From assembly GCF_002998295.1 (NCBI RefSeq), contig NZ_CP027226.1, positions 1,480,001-1,544,000 on the forward strand: DNA of 64,000 nucleotides, in the 5' to 3' direction. This document shows, in pieces, positions 36,219-45,343 of the stretch. Each line of letters starts with the position of its first letter. Position 1 is the first letter of the stretch. Made by a program: the position numbers and the translations under genes. Under the pieces are notes generated by a model. It saw nothing but the letters and a program-made list of their open reading frames with translations, did not search any database and had not been told where the DNA came from. The DNA comes from Fastidiosipila sanguinis (lineage in GTDB: Bacteria > Bacillota > Clostridia > Saccharofermentanales > Fastidiosipilaceae).

Positions 36219-36473
36219 CTAATCTTCTTTATGTTTTTTATATTCGTAATCCCCTGAACCGTCTAAGTCAAAAATTTCATATATTGAGGCATTAACTGCT
36301 TCTGCAATTTTGTGAGCTAATTTCAAACTAGGAATTGTTTTACCATTTTCAATCTTGTTAATGCTAATTCTAGAAACGCCAACTTTCTTCCCTAATCTAT
36401 GTTGGGATAGATTGTATGGCAATCTGTATTCTCTAATTCTATTTCGCATTTTCATATCTTTATCTTCACTCAT
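36219..36473 (-). CDS. XRE-family helix-turn-helix regulator
   Basis: About 84 residues from the ATG at 36473, with GTGAGG upstream; the in-frame GTG at 36488 is part of that site. It is a single Cro/C1-type domain: NLSQHRLGKKVGVSRISINKIENGKTIPSLKLAHKIAEAV, with the typical ending NASIYEIFDL (motif read as two joined segments). It is a DNA-binding protein with no sensing domain. It is 56 bases upstream of the ATP-grasp gene and probably co-transcribed. Target unknown. Confidence 0.88.
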   Translation of the reverse strand: MSEDKDMKMRNRIREYRLPYNLSQHRLGKKVGVSRISINKIENGKTIPSLKLAHKIAEAVNASIYEIFDLDGSGDYEYKKHKED

Positions 36474-36543
36474 ATTAAAAAACCTCACTTTCTTTATACT
36501 CTAGGTTAAAGTTAGTTTACCATATTATCCAGCTCTTTTCTAG

Positions 36544-36585
36544 AACAAAAATAACAACGGAGTAGTAAAATTTACTACTCCGTTG
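36544..36585 (-). terminator. Terminator after the alpha-mannosidase gene
   Basis: A long, nearly perfect palindrome: CAACGGAGTAGTAAA and TTTACTACTCCGTTG (36555-36585). On the minus strand it is followed by TTATTTTTG. It lies 32 bases past the stop at 36617. Confidence 0.85.
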
Positions 36586-36616
36586 AGTTTTAACTATTCA
36601 AATAGATTAGTTTTTA

Positions 36617-39600
36617 TTATTTAATTCTCAAGCTGTAAATTTCGTAAGGCTTGATTGTGAAGTGGATACCATCTTCATCTACAACAGGTTGTGAAGCCTC
36701 ATCTGCACTTAGAGTACGTTCTTGTAAGTTACATGCTTCAACTGAAGAGAATTCGCCATTCCATTTTAATGTTACGTGTGTGTATGAGTTTTCTGACTCG
36801 TACAATCTTACAACTTTACCTTCGCCATCTTCAGCAACTTTAACAGTCTCAATAACTACATTAGGTGAGTCTACTGAAACTAGAGAGAATTTACCTTTAT
36901 CAGCTGTATTATCTTTAACAATAACTTCTTGGTTCAAGTTGTATGATTCTTCAACTGTTCTACCTACTCTAAAATCACCTTCGTGTGGCAATAGTGAGTA
37001 AGTGAAGTAATGTGTCTCACGGTCTGAAACTGGGTTTGGTTGAATACCTGACTTAATCAAGCTTAGTACTATTGTGGATTCCATGAAGGAGTGACCATAT
37101 TTACAGTCATTCATCAAGGATACACCGTAGTTACCCTCTGATAAGTCTACCCATTTATGTGCACAAGTTTCGAATCTTGCTTGATCCCAGCTTGTGTTCT
37201 TGTGGATCTTACGTTTAATATTACCGAATTGAATATCAAATGTAGCTTCATCAGTATTTACATTTACTGGGAAGTGAACTTTGAGTAAGTGTTGGAATTC
37301 ATTCCACTCAACTACGTTTACGAAGTCAATTCTACGACTATCAGCATAGAAGTGAATATCTTGGTTCAAAGTTGAATTGCTAAACTTACGTACTACACGC
37401 AATGTTGCTCTAATATCACCTACTTCTACCCATTCTGCACTCTCTACATCTGTTAGATCCCAGAACTTCTCTGTGTAGTAGTAATCGATATCCCAGTTAT
37501 CGTAGTACATTGGTTTATCTTCATAGACACGTAATAAGTTTGCTCTCTTACCGTCTTGAACTACTTCACGTTTATTGTTCTTGTCATATATAGATGTAAT
37601 ATTGAAATCTTCATCAAACTTAACGTCATAGAAAGGAGTTTCAATGCTGTGTTTATCAGCTGATAATACTAAACGATTCTTGGACTCTACTTCTTGAGCT
37701 AGTTTTGTGAAGCTCTCGTAACCCTTGCTTGGTAAATTCTCTACATAAGCAATTGCACCATCATTTGTTTGTTGTACTGCGTATACAGAACCATCTGAGG
37801 CTTGGATTGCTTTTGCATCAATTTTGCCTAGGTTTACAACGTCATTTCTTGTATAACCGTGTGGGTTGAATAGAGTTACCTTATCACCTTCACCGAACAA
37901 GTAATCTAGACGTGCATCAATGAGCTTGCAAATTGTTTCTTTTGCTTCTCTATATTCTAGTCTTGTAACTTCATATACTTCGTTAATAGCTGTACCTGGC
38001 AAGATATCGTGGAATTGGTTACGTAGTACCATTGTCCAGATTTGATCAATATCTTCTTTTGGATAATCAACACCATCTAATGCTAATGAAGAAATTAACT
38101 CTAAAGCCATTAGTCCTAATTCTGTCTTACGGTTAGAACGTTTATTTCTAGCCATACTTGTGTAGGTACCACGGTGATACTCTAGGTATAGATCCCCTTG
38201 CCATACTGGTAGTTTAGGATTGTTACCAACTCTCTCTTCTAACTCATCGAAATATTGTTGTGCATATACTTGACGAGTCTTAGGAATACCTGTGATACCC
38301 TTGCTTAGACGTTTCTCTGTCTCTAGCATCCAACGGGTAGCACCACCACCACCATCACCATGACCGAAACAGACTAAGATATCGTTATTTAAATCTTTTT
38401 GTTGATATCTTTCCCAAGCTCCACAAATTGCATCTGGATGCAACATACCATTATATGTGGTGTTGAAGTCAGCTTTAACGTCTTGGCCAATAGCTGGAGT
38501 TGTAATCATGTGTGTTAGAACTTCAGTACCGTCAATACCTTTCCAGTGGAAAGTATCGAAAGGAATCTTGTTAACTTGGCTCCATGAAATCTTAGTTGTC
38601 ATGAAGTAGTCAACATCACTCTTCTTTAATAGCTGTGGTAATTGTGCGTTATAACCGAATGTATCTGGTAGCCAGTAAACTCTGTTCTCACGATCAAAGT
38701 TCTCACGGTTGAATTTTTTACCATATAGCATTTGACGAGTTAAACTCTCACCGGATGAGATATTTGTATCCATCTCAACCCAGTTAGCACCTTCAGGCTC
38801 CCAACGTCCTTCTTTTACTCTCTCTTTAATACGTTCGAACATTTCTGGATAACGTTCTTTAACGTATGAGTAAACTTGAGGTGTACTGTGTAAGAATTTA
38901 TAGTCTGGATACTCTTCCATCAACTTAAGTACTGTAGCGAAACTACGTACTACTTTTTCCTTAGTTTGTGAAACGGTCCACCACCAAGCAACGTCAATGT
39001 GAGTGTGTCCAATACAGCTTGCGATAACTTCGTCTTCACCTGCTAGATCTGTGTATAGATCCTTAGCTAAGAACTCTCTTGTTTCTCTTACTGAATCATA
39101 GAATTCTTCACTATAAGGAACACGTAAATCTAATAAGTTAACTGCATCGTTCAAAACTTTTGTAAGTTTTATCTTACTTAGGCTCTCATCCTCTAAACGC
39201 TTGAATGCTTGTAGAGGAATTTGCAAGTCATAGTATAGATCCTTGATTTCTGGATCAATTTCTAGAAGTGCAGTTGAGAAGTTAAATTCGTGGTACAAAG
39301 TACCTGAATAAGCTTGTACATCTAGTTTGTAAACATCACCAGCTTTTGCATTCTCGGATAATAGAACATCCAAGTGGTTAACGTCCATACCTTGAGTAAC
39401 TTCGCCATTTACGAATAGTAAGAATTGCGGATTACGCATATCCTCACCACCCTCAAACTGGCTTGATACTTTAATCCATAATGGTTTACCATCAAACTCT
39501 TCTGGTACTACTACTTCATTCTTGAACCAGTAGTGATTATCTGGGCCATACCAGTGCATGGTGGAGTTATCAAACTCTGCATATGGAGTAGGATCCTGAT

Positions 39601-39730
39601 CAGCTTCTTCTGGATAGAAAAACTGTCCTTTTTTGAATTGCCATTTCTTAGGTGTTGGCAATGCTTGTTTGACTGTTAATCTTTTTAACTGATCACAAAT
39701 AGTTTGTACACGTTCTGGAAGATAATTCAT
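36617..39730 (-). CDS. Alpha-mannosidase (GH38)
   Basis: 1037 residues, normal for bacterial GH38. The zinc-binding N-terminal motif is IGHTHIDVAWWWTVSQTKEK (about residues 241-260). The nucleophile Asp lies in VYWLPDTFGYNAQLPQLL (about 355-372). Further on are a second zinc Asp/His site in CFGHGDGGGGATRW and the C-terminal beta domains. No signal peptide, so it acts inside the cell. It trims alpha-linked mannose from imported manno-oligosaccharides. It follows the GH130 gene by 66 bases. Confidence 0.96.
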   Translation of the reverse strand: MNYLPERVQTICDQLKRLTVKQALPTPKKWQFKKGQFFYPEEADQDPTPYAEFDNSTMHWYGPDNHYWFKNEVVVPEEFDGKPLWIKVSSQFEGGEDMRNPQFLLFVNGEVTQGMDVNHLDVLLSENAKAGDVYKLDVQAYSGTLYHEFNFSTALLEIDPEIKDLYYDLQIPLQAFKRLEDESLSKIKLTKVLNDAVNLLDLRVPYSEEFYDSVRETREFLAKDLYTDLAGEDEVIASCIGHTHIDVAWWWTVSQTKEKVVRSFATVLKLMEEYPDYKFLHSTPQVYSYVKERYPEMFERIKERVKEGRWEPEGANWVEMDTNISSGESLTRQMLYGKKFNRENFDRENRVYWLPDTFGYNAQLPQLLKKSDVDYFMTTKISWSQVNKIPFDTFHWKGIDGTEVLTHMITTPAIGQDVKADFNTTYNGMLHPDAICGAWERYQQKDLNNDILVCFGHGDGGGGATRWMLETEKRLSKGITGIPKTRQVYAQQYFDELEERVGNNPKLPVWQGDLYLEYHRGTYTSMARNKRSNRKTELGLMALELISSLALDGVDYPKEDIDQIWTMVLRNQFHDILPGTAINEVYEVTRLEYREAKETICKLIDARLDYLFGEGDKVTLFNPHGYTRNDVVNLGKIDAKAIQASDGSVYAVQQTNDGAIAYVENLPSKGYESFTKLAQEVESKNRLVLSADKHSIETPFYDVKFDEDFNITSIYDKNNKREVVQDGKRANLLRVYEDKPMYYDNWDIDYYYTEKFWDLTDVESAEWVEVGDIRATLRVVRKFSNSTLNQDIHFYADSRRIDFVNVVEWNEFQHLLKVHFPVNVNTDEATFDIQFGNIKRKIHKNTSWDQARFETCAHKWVDLSEGNYGVSLMNDCKYGHSFMESTIVLSLIKSGIQPNPVSDRETHYFTYSLLPHEGDFRVGRTVEESYNLNQEVIVKDNTADKGKFSLVSVDSPNVVIETVKVAEDGEGKVVRLYESENSYTHVTLKWNGEFSSVEACNLQERTLSADEASQPVVDEDGIHFTIKPYEIYSLRIK

Positions 39731-39796
39731 CTTTCATCCCTTTCTTTTTGTGTCTGATTTTCTTTGCTTTTTGTTTTCTCTTAAAAACTACCGTCA

Positions 39797-40807
39797 CTAT
39801 TCTTCAAAGTGACTGTTTTTTGTATATTGAACTAATTCATCTACAGTAGTAAATGCTAAAGCTGTAACTGTATCTGCTGCACCATAGTACATTGCAATAC
39901 GTCCTGTTTCACTATCTGCTAATACTGCACATGGGAAAGTAACATTAGGAACGTCACCTGCCATTTCATATAGTTCATGTGGTGCTAATACGTAATCTTT
40001 TGAACGATATAGAACTTTCCATGGCTCATCAATATCCAAGATAGCTGAACCGACACGATATACGTAACCATTAGCTGTGTTAATAACACCATGATAGATT
40101 ACTAGCCATCCTTCATCTGTTTCAATAGGTACTGGTCCTGGACCAATCTTTAGACTTTGCCATGCAGATGTATCACCTTTTACTGCACCCATAACATATC
40201 TATGACGGCCCCAGTATGTTAGATCTTCACTTTGGCTTACAAAGATATCACCAAAAGGTGTATGTCCAGTATCTGATGGACGACTTAACATCATATATCT
40301 ACCGTTAATCTTACGTGGGAATAGTACACCATTTCTGTTGTACGGTAAGTAAGCATTCTCCATTTGGTGGAAAGTCTTGAAGTCTTTTGTCCATGCCACA
40401 CCAATTGTAGGACCATGGTAACCATTACACCAGTTTACATAGTACTTATCTTCAATCTTAATAACACGTGGGTCATATCTGTATTCACGATTCATTACAT
40501 TTTCTGCATCTTCAATGCTCTCATCTGGTACCAAATTGATTGGAGTATCATCAATTTCCCAGTTCAAACCATCTTTACTGAAACCTGCGAAAATATCCAT
40601 ACTTACTGAACGGCTATCGCAACGGAATACACCTGCAAATCCATCTTCAAATGGAACTACCGCACTATTAAAAACACTATTTGAAACAGCGTTACCGTCT
40701 CTGCCTATAACAGGGTTTCCTGAAAACTTCCAGAATGGTAGTGGACCATCTTTCTTTCTATCTTCCCAAGGCATATTTGGAATTGCTGGACCTATAATTT
40801 TTGTCAT
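39797..40807 (-). CDS. GH130 beta-mannoside phosphorylase/hydrolase
   Basis: 336 residues of five-bladed propeller GH130 type. Motifs: GNPVIGRDGNAVSNSVFN, FRCDSRSVSMDIFAGFSKDG, EYRYDPRVIKIEDKYYVNWC with the catalytic Asp-Pro-Arg, and GWLVIYHGVINTANGYVYRVG. Characterised members phosphorolyse or hydrolyse beta-1,4- or beta-1,2-linked mannosides; the exact linkage cannot be read from the sequence. No signal peptide. AGAAGGAG precedes the ATG. Phosphorolysis would yield mannose-1-phosphate, which the nearby phosphohexomutase could convert to mannose-6-phosphate. Confidence 0.92.
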   Translation of the reverse strand: MTKIIGPAIPNMPWEDRKKDGPLPFWKFSGNPVIGRDGNAVSNSVFNSAVVPFEDGFAGVFRCDSRSVSMDIFAGFSKDGLNWEIDDTPINLVPDESIEDAENVMNREYRYDPRVIKIEDKYYVNWCNGYHGPTIGVAWTKDFKTFHQMENAYLPYNRNGVLFPRKINGRYMMLSRPSDTGHTPFGDIFVSQSEDLTYWGRHRYVMGAVKGDTSAWQSLKIGPGPVPIETDEGWLVIYHGVINTANGYVYRVGSAILDIDEPWKVLYRSKDYVLAPHELYEMAGDVPNVTFPCAVLADSETGRIAMYYGAADTVTALAFTTVDELVQYTKNSHFEE

Positions 40808-40903
40808 ATCAAACTCCTTCTATAAAAAGTCTTTTACTTAATTTTGTTTACGAGATTAGTATAACTTTAAATAAATTGTTTTTCACTACCAATGTCACTA
40901 ATT

Positions 40904-40947
40904 CAAAAAAGATGACGGATACATGTATAAACATTTTTCCGTCATCT
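40904..40947 (-). terminator. Terminator between the ABC importer and GH130
   Basis: Arms GATGACGGA (40911-40919) and TCCGTCATC (40938-40946) with an 18-base loop; on the minus strand a T6 run follows. It separates the transporter operon from the two hydrolase genes, so GH130-GH38 need their own promoter or read-through. Confidence 0.85.
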
Positions 40948-41058
40948 ACATAATACCTTAATTCGAAATTAATCCAATAAGGATTTATTAAATTTTACTT
41001 GGAGCTGTTGCTCTCAAGCGGAAGCATTAACAATTTATCTACTAGTTTTAACTAATAA

Positions 41059-42729
41059 TTATTTTCCTAGGAAAGCATCGATTTGGCTTTGAGCTTCATC
41101 AATAACTTTTTGGATACCAGCTGATTCTTGTTCAGCGTGCATTTGGTCTAGAACACCTTGTAATCCATCAACACCTGCTGCACCTGTCAACAATGTTGCT
41201 TGATATTTCTTAATGATGTTATCCAATGCTGCGATTTCTGCTTCAACATTCTTAGGATTGAATACGAAACCTAATAGTTCTGAAGCTTCAGCGTCTTGGT
41301 TCATCTTGTGAATATCTACACGGTATTGATCAGCATTTGCTTTTTCTAGAATTGGATCACCAATCTTCAAGTCTGGGTATTGTTCTGCATTTTCTTCGTT
41401 AACTACATCAGCAGCAATGTACATATTCATGAATTGAGCTTGTGAGTATGCAGGTACACCATATTTGCTTGCACCTTGTTCTGTCTTAACAATGACATTC
41501 TCTTTGTCTGTCTTGTTCCAGTGTGTTCCTTCGATACCATATGCGTATAGGTTACGTAGGTATTGGTCAACGTTAATTCTTTCGATGAATTTAATTGCAT
41601 CTTCAGCATTTTGTGCTGCTCTTGAAACTACCAAGTATGAACCTTGGATTGTTCCTGATGTAAACATTGGTTCTAGACGTCTATTAACTTCTACACCTGC
41701 AGGTCTCTTTTGGCCCCAGATACTTGCTGCTTCGTCCCAACCTTGTGCTGAGAAGATTGCGTCTGAATCTGGATCTTTTTCATCACGTGTATTTGCGTCT
41801 GGGTTAATGTAACCTTTGTTGTACCAATCTGCTAACAATTGGAATTTGTGAACGATATCTTCTGCTGCGTAAATGTTTTCAGCTTTTGTTGTACCGAATT
41901 TAACACCTACACCTGCTGCCATTGATTCATATTCAAATAGCATTGAGTTGATACCATTTTTATCGAAGTATAGTGGATATTTGTTCAAGTGTGCTGGCAT
42001 TTCAACATCGCTTGCTGCGATCTTGTCTAAAATCTTAGAACCTAGATCATCCATTGAAACAACGTCGCTAATGTCTAAATCATAAGCGTCTACTAGCTTC
42101 TTATCGAATACCCAGTATTGTGCTGCAGCTGAGTCTTTGTATGCAGGAACACCAAAGATTTCGCCGTCTGATCTAGTAACACCTTTCCATAGGTCTTCTG
42201 AAATTAAAGCTTTTAGGTTAGGTGCTTTGTCAATAACTGTCTTAATGTCTAAGAACAAGTCTTGGTTAGCAAATTGTTGTACACCTGTGATTGATGAACC
42301 GAATGCGATATCGTAAGCTTCACCACCGTTGATAATTGTATTCAAGTTTGAACCATACTCGTCCCAACCGTGGAATACTAATTCGACTTCAACGTTCATG
42401 TGCTCTTTTGTGTATTTGTTAATCTCGTCATTAACTAATTTTAGGTCTTCTGGTGTACCACCGATTGTGTGGTAAATTAATTTTGTACCATTACCCATGT
42501 AATCTGGTAAGTTAGCTGAGAAAACGCTCTTTTCCAAATCAATTTCTACTGGATCATTTGCAGGATCATTTTCTTTTGTTTCTCCTTCTGAAGATCCACC
42601 TTCACTTGATTCTGTTGCTGGTTTTTCTGTAGTTTTCTTTGTATCACCACTATTGGTATTACATGCTACTAAAGAAGTTACCAACACTAGTGCTAATGCT
42701 GCACTTAATGCTTTTTTGAATTTCTTCAT
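41059..42729 (-). CDS. Extracellular solute-binding lipoprotein of a carbohydrate ABC importer (LplA-like)
   Basis: 556 residues from the ATG at 42729, which has GGAGG five bases upstream; the longer reading from 42774 lacks a site. Lipoprotein signal MKKFKKALSAALALVLVTS with lipobox LVAC, then a Ser/Glu/Thr-rich linker. The cluster-type fold with TKEHMNVEVELVFHGWDEYG and FKIG-like segments matches large family-1 sugar-binding proteins paired with LplB/LplC permeases. It captures an oligosaccharide, probably a mannoside by context. No ATPase gene is nearby; a shared MsmK-type ATPase is usual for this class. Confidence 0.93.
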   Translation of the reverse strand: MKKFKKALSAALALVLVTSLVACNTNSGDTKKTTEKPATESSEGGSSEGETKENDPANDPVEIDLEKSVFSANLPDYMGNGTKLIYHTIGGTPEDLKLVNDEINKYTKEHMNVEVELVFHGWDEYGSNLNTIINGGEAYDIAFGSSITGVQQFANQDLFLDIKTVIDKAPNLKALISEDLWKGVTRSDGEIFGVPAYKDSAAAQYWVFDKKLVDAYDLDISDVVSMDDLGSKILDKIAASDVEMPAHLNKYPLYFDKNGINSMLFEYESMAAGVGVKFGTTKAENIYAAEDIVHKFQLLADWYNKGYINPDANTRDEKDPDSDAIFSAQGWDEAASIWGQKRPAGVEVNRRLEPMFTSGTIQGSYLVVSRAAQNAEDAIKFIERINVDQYLRNLYAYGIEGTHWNKTDKENVIVKTEQGASKYGVPAYSQAQFMNMYIAADVVNEENAEQYPDLKIGDPILEKANADQYRVDIHKMNQDAEASELLGFVFNPKNVEAEIAALDNIIKKYQATLLTGAAGVDGLQGVLDQMHAEQESAGIQKVIDEAQSQIDAFLGK

Positions 42730-42862
42730 AACAACCTCCATTTGAAATTCTATCCCTCTACGAGTTGCTTCCAAACCCCGTTTCAGAATTATAATGCTTG
42801 CGCATTACTAACTTTCTTATTTTTTCTCTGCCTTTTAGGCTATTGAAAACTAATTTATTATC

Positions 42863-42878
42863 GTGCAATTATATGCAC
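42863..42878. promoter_or_regulatory. Palindrome upstream of the solute-binding protein gene
   Basis: GTGCA, six bases ATTATA, TGCAC form a perfect inverted repeat in the 161-base gap between the second permease and the binding-protein gene. The gap also holds AATGC/GCATT around 42791-42804 and the hairpin GCCTTTTAGGC. The TGCA..TGCAC core resembles the operator-like sites near 45.03 kb. Function is inferred only. Confidence 0.35.
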
Positions 42879-42890
42879 ATTGCTTATGCT

Positions 42891-43820
42891 CTATCCTTTA
42901 ACAGCTCCTATTGTCAAACCGCTAACGAAATAACGTTGGAAGAATGGATAAACTAATGCAATAGGAACAACGATAACAACAACTAACGCCATTCTAATAC
43001 CATCACGAGGTATCTCTATATTAAGCAACGTTGCTTGCTTCTGTCCCTCTTCAGAAAGCATAAAGTTAATACTTCCTTGAATATCCATTAAGAGCGCTTG
43101 TAAAGGTTTAAGCTCTGGTTTCTTAATATATAGTTTAGCTTCCATCCAACCGTTCCAGTATCCAAAGGCCATGAAAATAGCGATTGTTGCAAGAACTGGT
43201 AATGACAGCGGCAATACTATAGTAAAGAATGTTCTAAGTTCATTAGATCCGTCAATTTCGGCTTGCTCTAATATTGATTGTGATAATTGTCCTTTAAAGT
43301 AAGTACGCATAATGATGATATTAGCTGTACCAACCATTCCTGGCAAAATCAAAGCAAATATAGAATCTTTGAATCCTAAGACACCTGTATTAATCATATA
43401 TGATGGGATCAAACCACCACCAAATAGCATTGGGATCAAAATAAATATGTGAGCTGCTTTTGTTAAGTAATATGATCTTTGTGATAATACATAACCATAT
43501 GCCGCTTGGATAAGAACACCTATGCTAGTTCCGACAAGTGTGATTATTACTGATACTAATAGAGATCTAGGGATTCTACTATCCGCACCAAAAATTACGT
43601 TATATGCATCTAGTGTTAATTCTGATGGGAAGAATTGATATCCATTTGCCTTAACACTAGCTTCCGAAGCGAAAGAAATCGATACAACTAATAATACTGG
43701 CAATAAACATAACATTGCCCATGCAAACACTATTAGTGATAAAAGTATATTTGTTGGCATTGAGATCTGGTTATACATCTCAATACCGGTTCTTGTTCCT
43801 TTTTTCTTTTTAATAGCCAT
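42891..43820 (-). CDS. Carbohydrate ABC transporter permease (LplC-like)
   Basis: 309 residues with six predicted membrane segments. The cytoplasmic coupling loop reads EQAEIDGSNELRTFFTIVLP, a variant of the EAA---G motif that docks on the ATPase. The C-terminus FFQRYFVSGLTIGAVKG is the characteristic end of the LplC/MalG-type permeases. It pairs with the preceding permease gene 15 bases upstream and the solute-binding protein downstream. Confidence 0.94.
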   Translation of the reverse strand: MAIKKKKGTRTGIEMYNQISMPTNILLSLIVFAWAMLCLLPVLLVVSISFASEASVKANGYQFFPSELTLDAYNVIFGADSRIPRSLLVSVIITLVGTSIGVLIQAAYGYVLSQRSYYLTKAAHIFILIPMLFGGGLIPSYMINTGVLGFKDSIFALILPGMVGTANIIIMRTYFKGQLSQSILEQAEIDGSNELRTFFTIVLPLSLPVLATIAIFMAFGYWNGWMEAKLYIKKPELKPLQALLMDIQGSINFMLSEEGQKQATLLNIEIPRDGIRMALVVVIVVPIALVYPFFQRYFVSGLTIGAVKG

Positions 43821-43835
43821 ACTAAACTCCCCTCT

Positions 43836-44828
43836 CTAGAATAGTGAAGACTCTGGGTCTACTTTACGCACCAAGAGGTTCGTCGATACGATTAATACTA
43901 ATCCTATCAATGATTGCAAGAATCCAACTGCTGAACCTTGAGCGATATTACCATTACCTGTAGCTGCGTTGAATACGTAAACATCAACTGTCATATATTG
44001 GTTATATAGTGGCAATGATTGACGTGGTAATTGATAGTACATATCTAGACCTGTTCTAGCGATACCACCAACAGCAAGGATTAATAAGATCGCTACTGTA
44101 ACTCTCAAGTGAGGAATAGTAATGTATTTGGTTTGTTGCCATTTTGATGCACCATCAATCATAGCAGCTTCATACATTTCTCCATCTATACTTGTAATAG
44201 CGGATAAATAAATAACTGTACTATAACCAAGACCTTTCCATTGGTTCATGAATATTAGGATAAATCTCCAATATTGAGATTGACTATACCAGTTAATCGG
44301 ATCACCACCAGCGCTAGTAATTAAGTTATTAATATAACCTCTATCTGGTGATAAGAATGAATATAGTAGGTTATTAACAACAACCCAAGATAAGAAGTGT
44401 GGCAAGAAAATCATTGTTTGACTTGTCTTCATGAATTTTTTGCTTCTTAAGTTGGACAAAATAATAGCCATCACAACTGGTAAAACAGCACCTAGAGCAA
44501 TACCGATAATGTTGTAGAAGAATGTGTTATAGATCATTATCTTTGCGTCAGGTGTACGGAATAGCAATTCAAAGTTCTTTAGTCCTGCCCAACTAGATTG
44601 GAATAAACTAATAAAGAAGTTTTGTCCTGCTACCGGACGGTAATTTTTGAAAGCCAAGATAATACCTATCATTGGCAAGTAGCTAAATAGAATAAACCAG
44701 ACAACTACTGGAATAGCCAGTATTGTCAACTGGGTATCTCTACCTCTCCAGCTTTTTTTCTTTTTATGCTTATGCACTTCAGCTGGTTTCTTTATTGACC
44801 CTTTTTCAGCTTGTTTTGTTTCAGCCAT
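43836..44828 (-). CDS. Carbohydrate ABC transporter permease (LplB-like)
   Basis: 330 residues from the ATG at 44828, which has GGGGAGGA nine bases upstream. A Lys-rich cytoplasmic N-terminus (KHKKKKSWRGRD) precedes six membrane segments. The EAA loop is EMYEAAMIDGASKWQQTKYI (about 222-241). The ending LVRKVDPESSLF is typical of LplB/YtcP-type permeases. It is first in the importer operon, after a long leader of about 190 bases. Confidence 0.94.
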   Translation of the reverse strand: MAETKQAEKGSIKKPAEVHKHKKKKSWRGRDTQLTILAIPVVVWFILFSYLPMIGIILAFKNYRPVAGQNFFISLFQSSWAGLKNFELLFRTPDAKIMIYNTFFYNIIGIALGAVLPVVMAIILSNLRSKKFMKTSQTMIFLPHFLSWVVVNNLLYSFLSPDRGYINNLITSAGGDPINWYSQSQYWRFILIFMNQWKGLGYSTVIYLSAITSIDGEMYEAAMIDGASKWQQTKYITIPHLRVTVAILLILAVGGIARTGLDMYYQLPRQSLPLYNQYMTVDVYVFNAATGNGNIAQGSAVGFLQSLIGLVLIVSTNLLVRKVDPESSLF

Positions 44829-44868
44829 AAAAAAGTCCTCCCCTTCTAATCCCGTTTTAGCCAACCTC

Positions 44869-44898
44869 TTAATACTACAGCGTGATTTGTAGTATTAA
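44869..44898. promoter_or_regulatory. Perfect 11-bp inverted repeat in the ABC operon leader
   Basis: TTAATACTACA (44869-44879) and TGTAGTATTAA (44888-44898) with an eight-base spacer, 41 bases before the LplB-like start. It could be a leader hairpin or a protein-binding operator. A weaker repeat TAACAT/ATGTTA follows at about 44907-44930. Confidence 0.55.
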
Positions 44899-45025
44899 TG
44901 CGTAACATCAATCATAGCTAATGTTAATCGTTACCCGCTAAAACTTATAACTAACTTAACTATTTGTATAAAATAATTAACATAAAACAATTAGTATTAA
45001 ACAATTAATACCTTTAACATTGTAC

Positions 45026-45055
45026 ATTTTAGCAATATTGCACGCTAAAGGTCAA
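45026..45055 (-). promoter_or_regulatory. Promoter of the mannoside ABC importer with embedded operator
   Basis: On the minus strand TTGACC (45050-45055), an 18-base spacer and TAAAAT (45026-45031). The spacer is almost wholly palindromic: TTTAGC/GCTAAA at 45028-45033 and 45044-45049, with a perfect GCAATATTGC at 45032-45041. A repressor bound here would cover the RNA polymerase site. The whole gap 44829-45343 has no gene. Confidence 0.6.
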
Positions 45056-45061
45056 GTAAAC

Positions 45062-45078
45062 TTTTAGCATTTATGCAC
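45062..45078. promoter_or_regulatory. Second operator-like copy upstream of the ABC promoter
   Basis: TTTTAGCATTTATGCAC matches TTTTAGCAATATTGCAC (45027-45043) at 14 of 17 positions; the two are 35 bases apart, suggesting cooperative binding by one regulator. Confidence 0.45.
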
Positions 45079-45281
45079 ATTATTCAAAAATTTAACCAAA
45101 ATTTCTTTCGCTAAGCAAAACTAGCTTTTTTTATGTGCTAATTACTAAGAAATTTCAGTTTTTTTTGTCAACTTTACTAACATAGATTATTTTAGTCTAA
45201 ATAGCAAGTAAATTTTATTTTTTCAAAGCTTTTTTAGTTGTTTTTCCAGCTTATATATTTTCAATATACACAATTGTTTAA

Positions 45282-45310
45282 AAGACATTTTATTTCTTAT
45301 CTACTATAAT
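45282..45310 (+). promoter_or_regulatory. Candidate promoter of murT-gatD
   Basis: AAGACA (45282-45287), a 17-base spacer and a perfect TATAAT (45305-45310) lie 34 bases before the ATG of murT, which has AAAGGAG upstream. Confidence 0.55.
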
Positions 45311-45343
45311 TACTTATACTCAATAATCCAAAGGAGAAATTCA

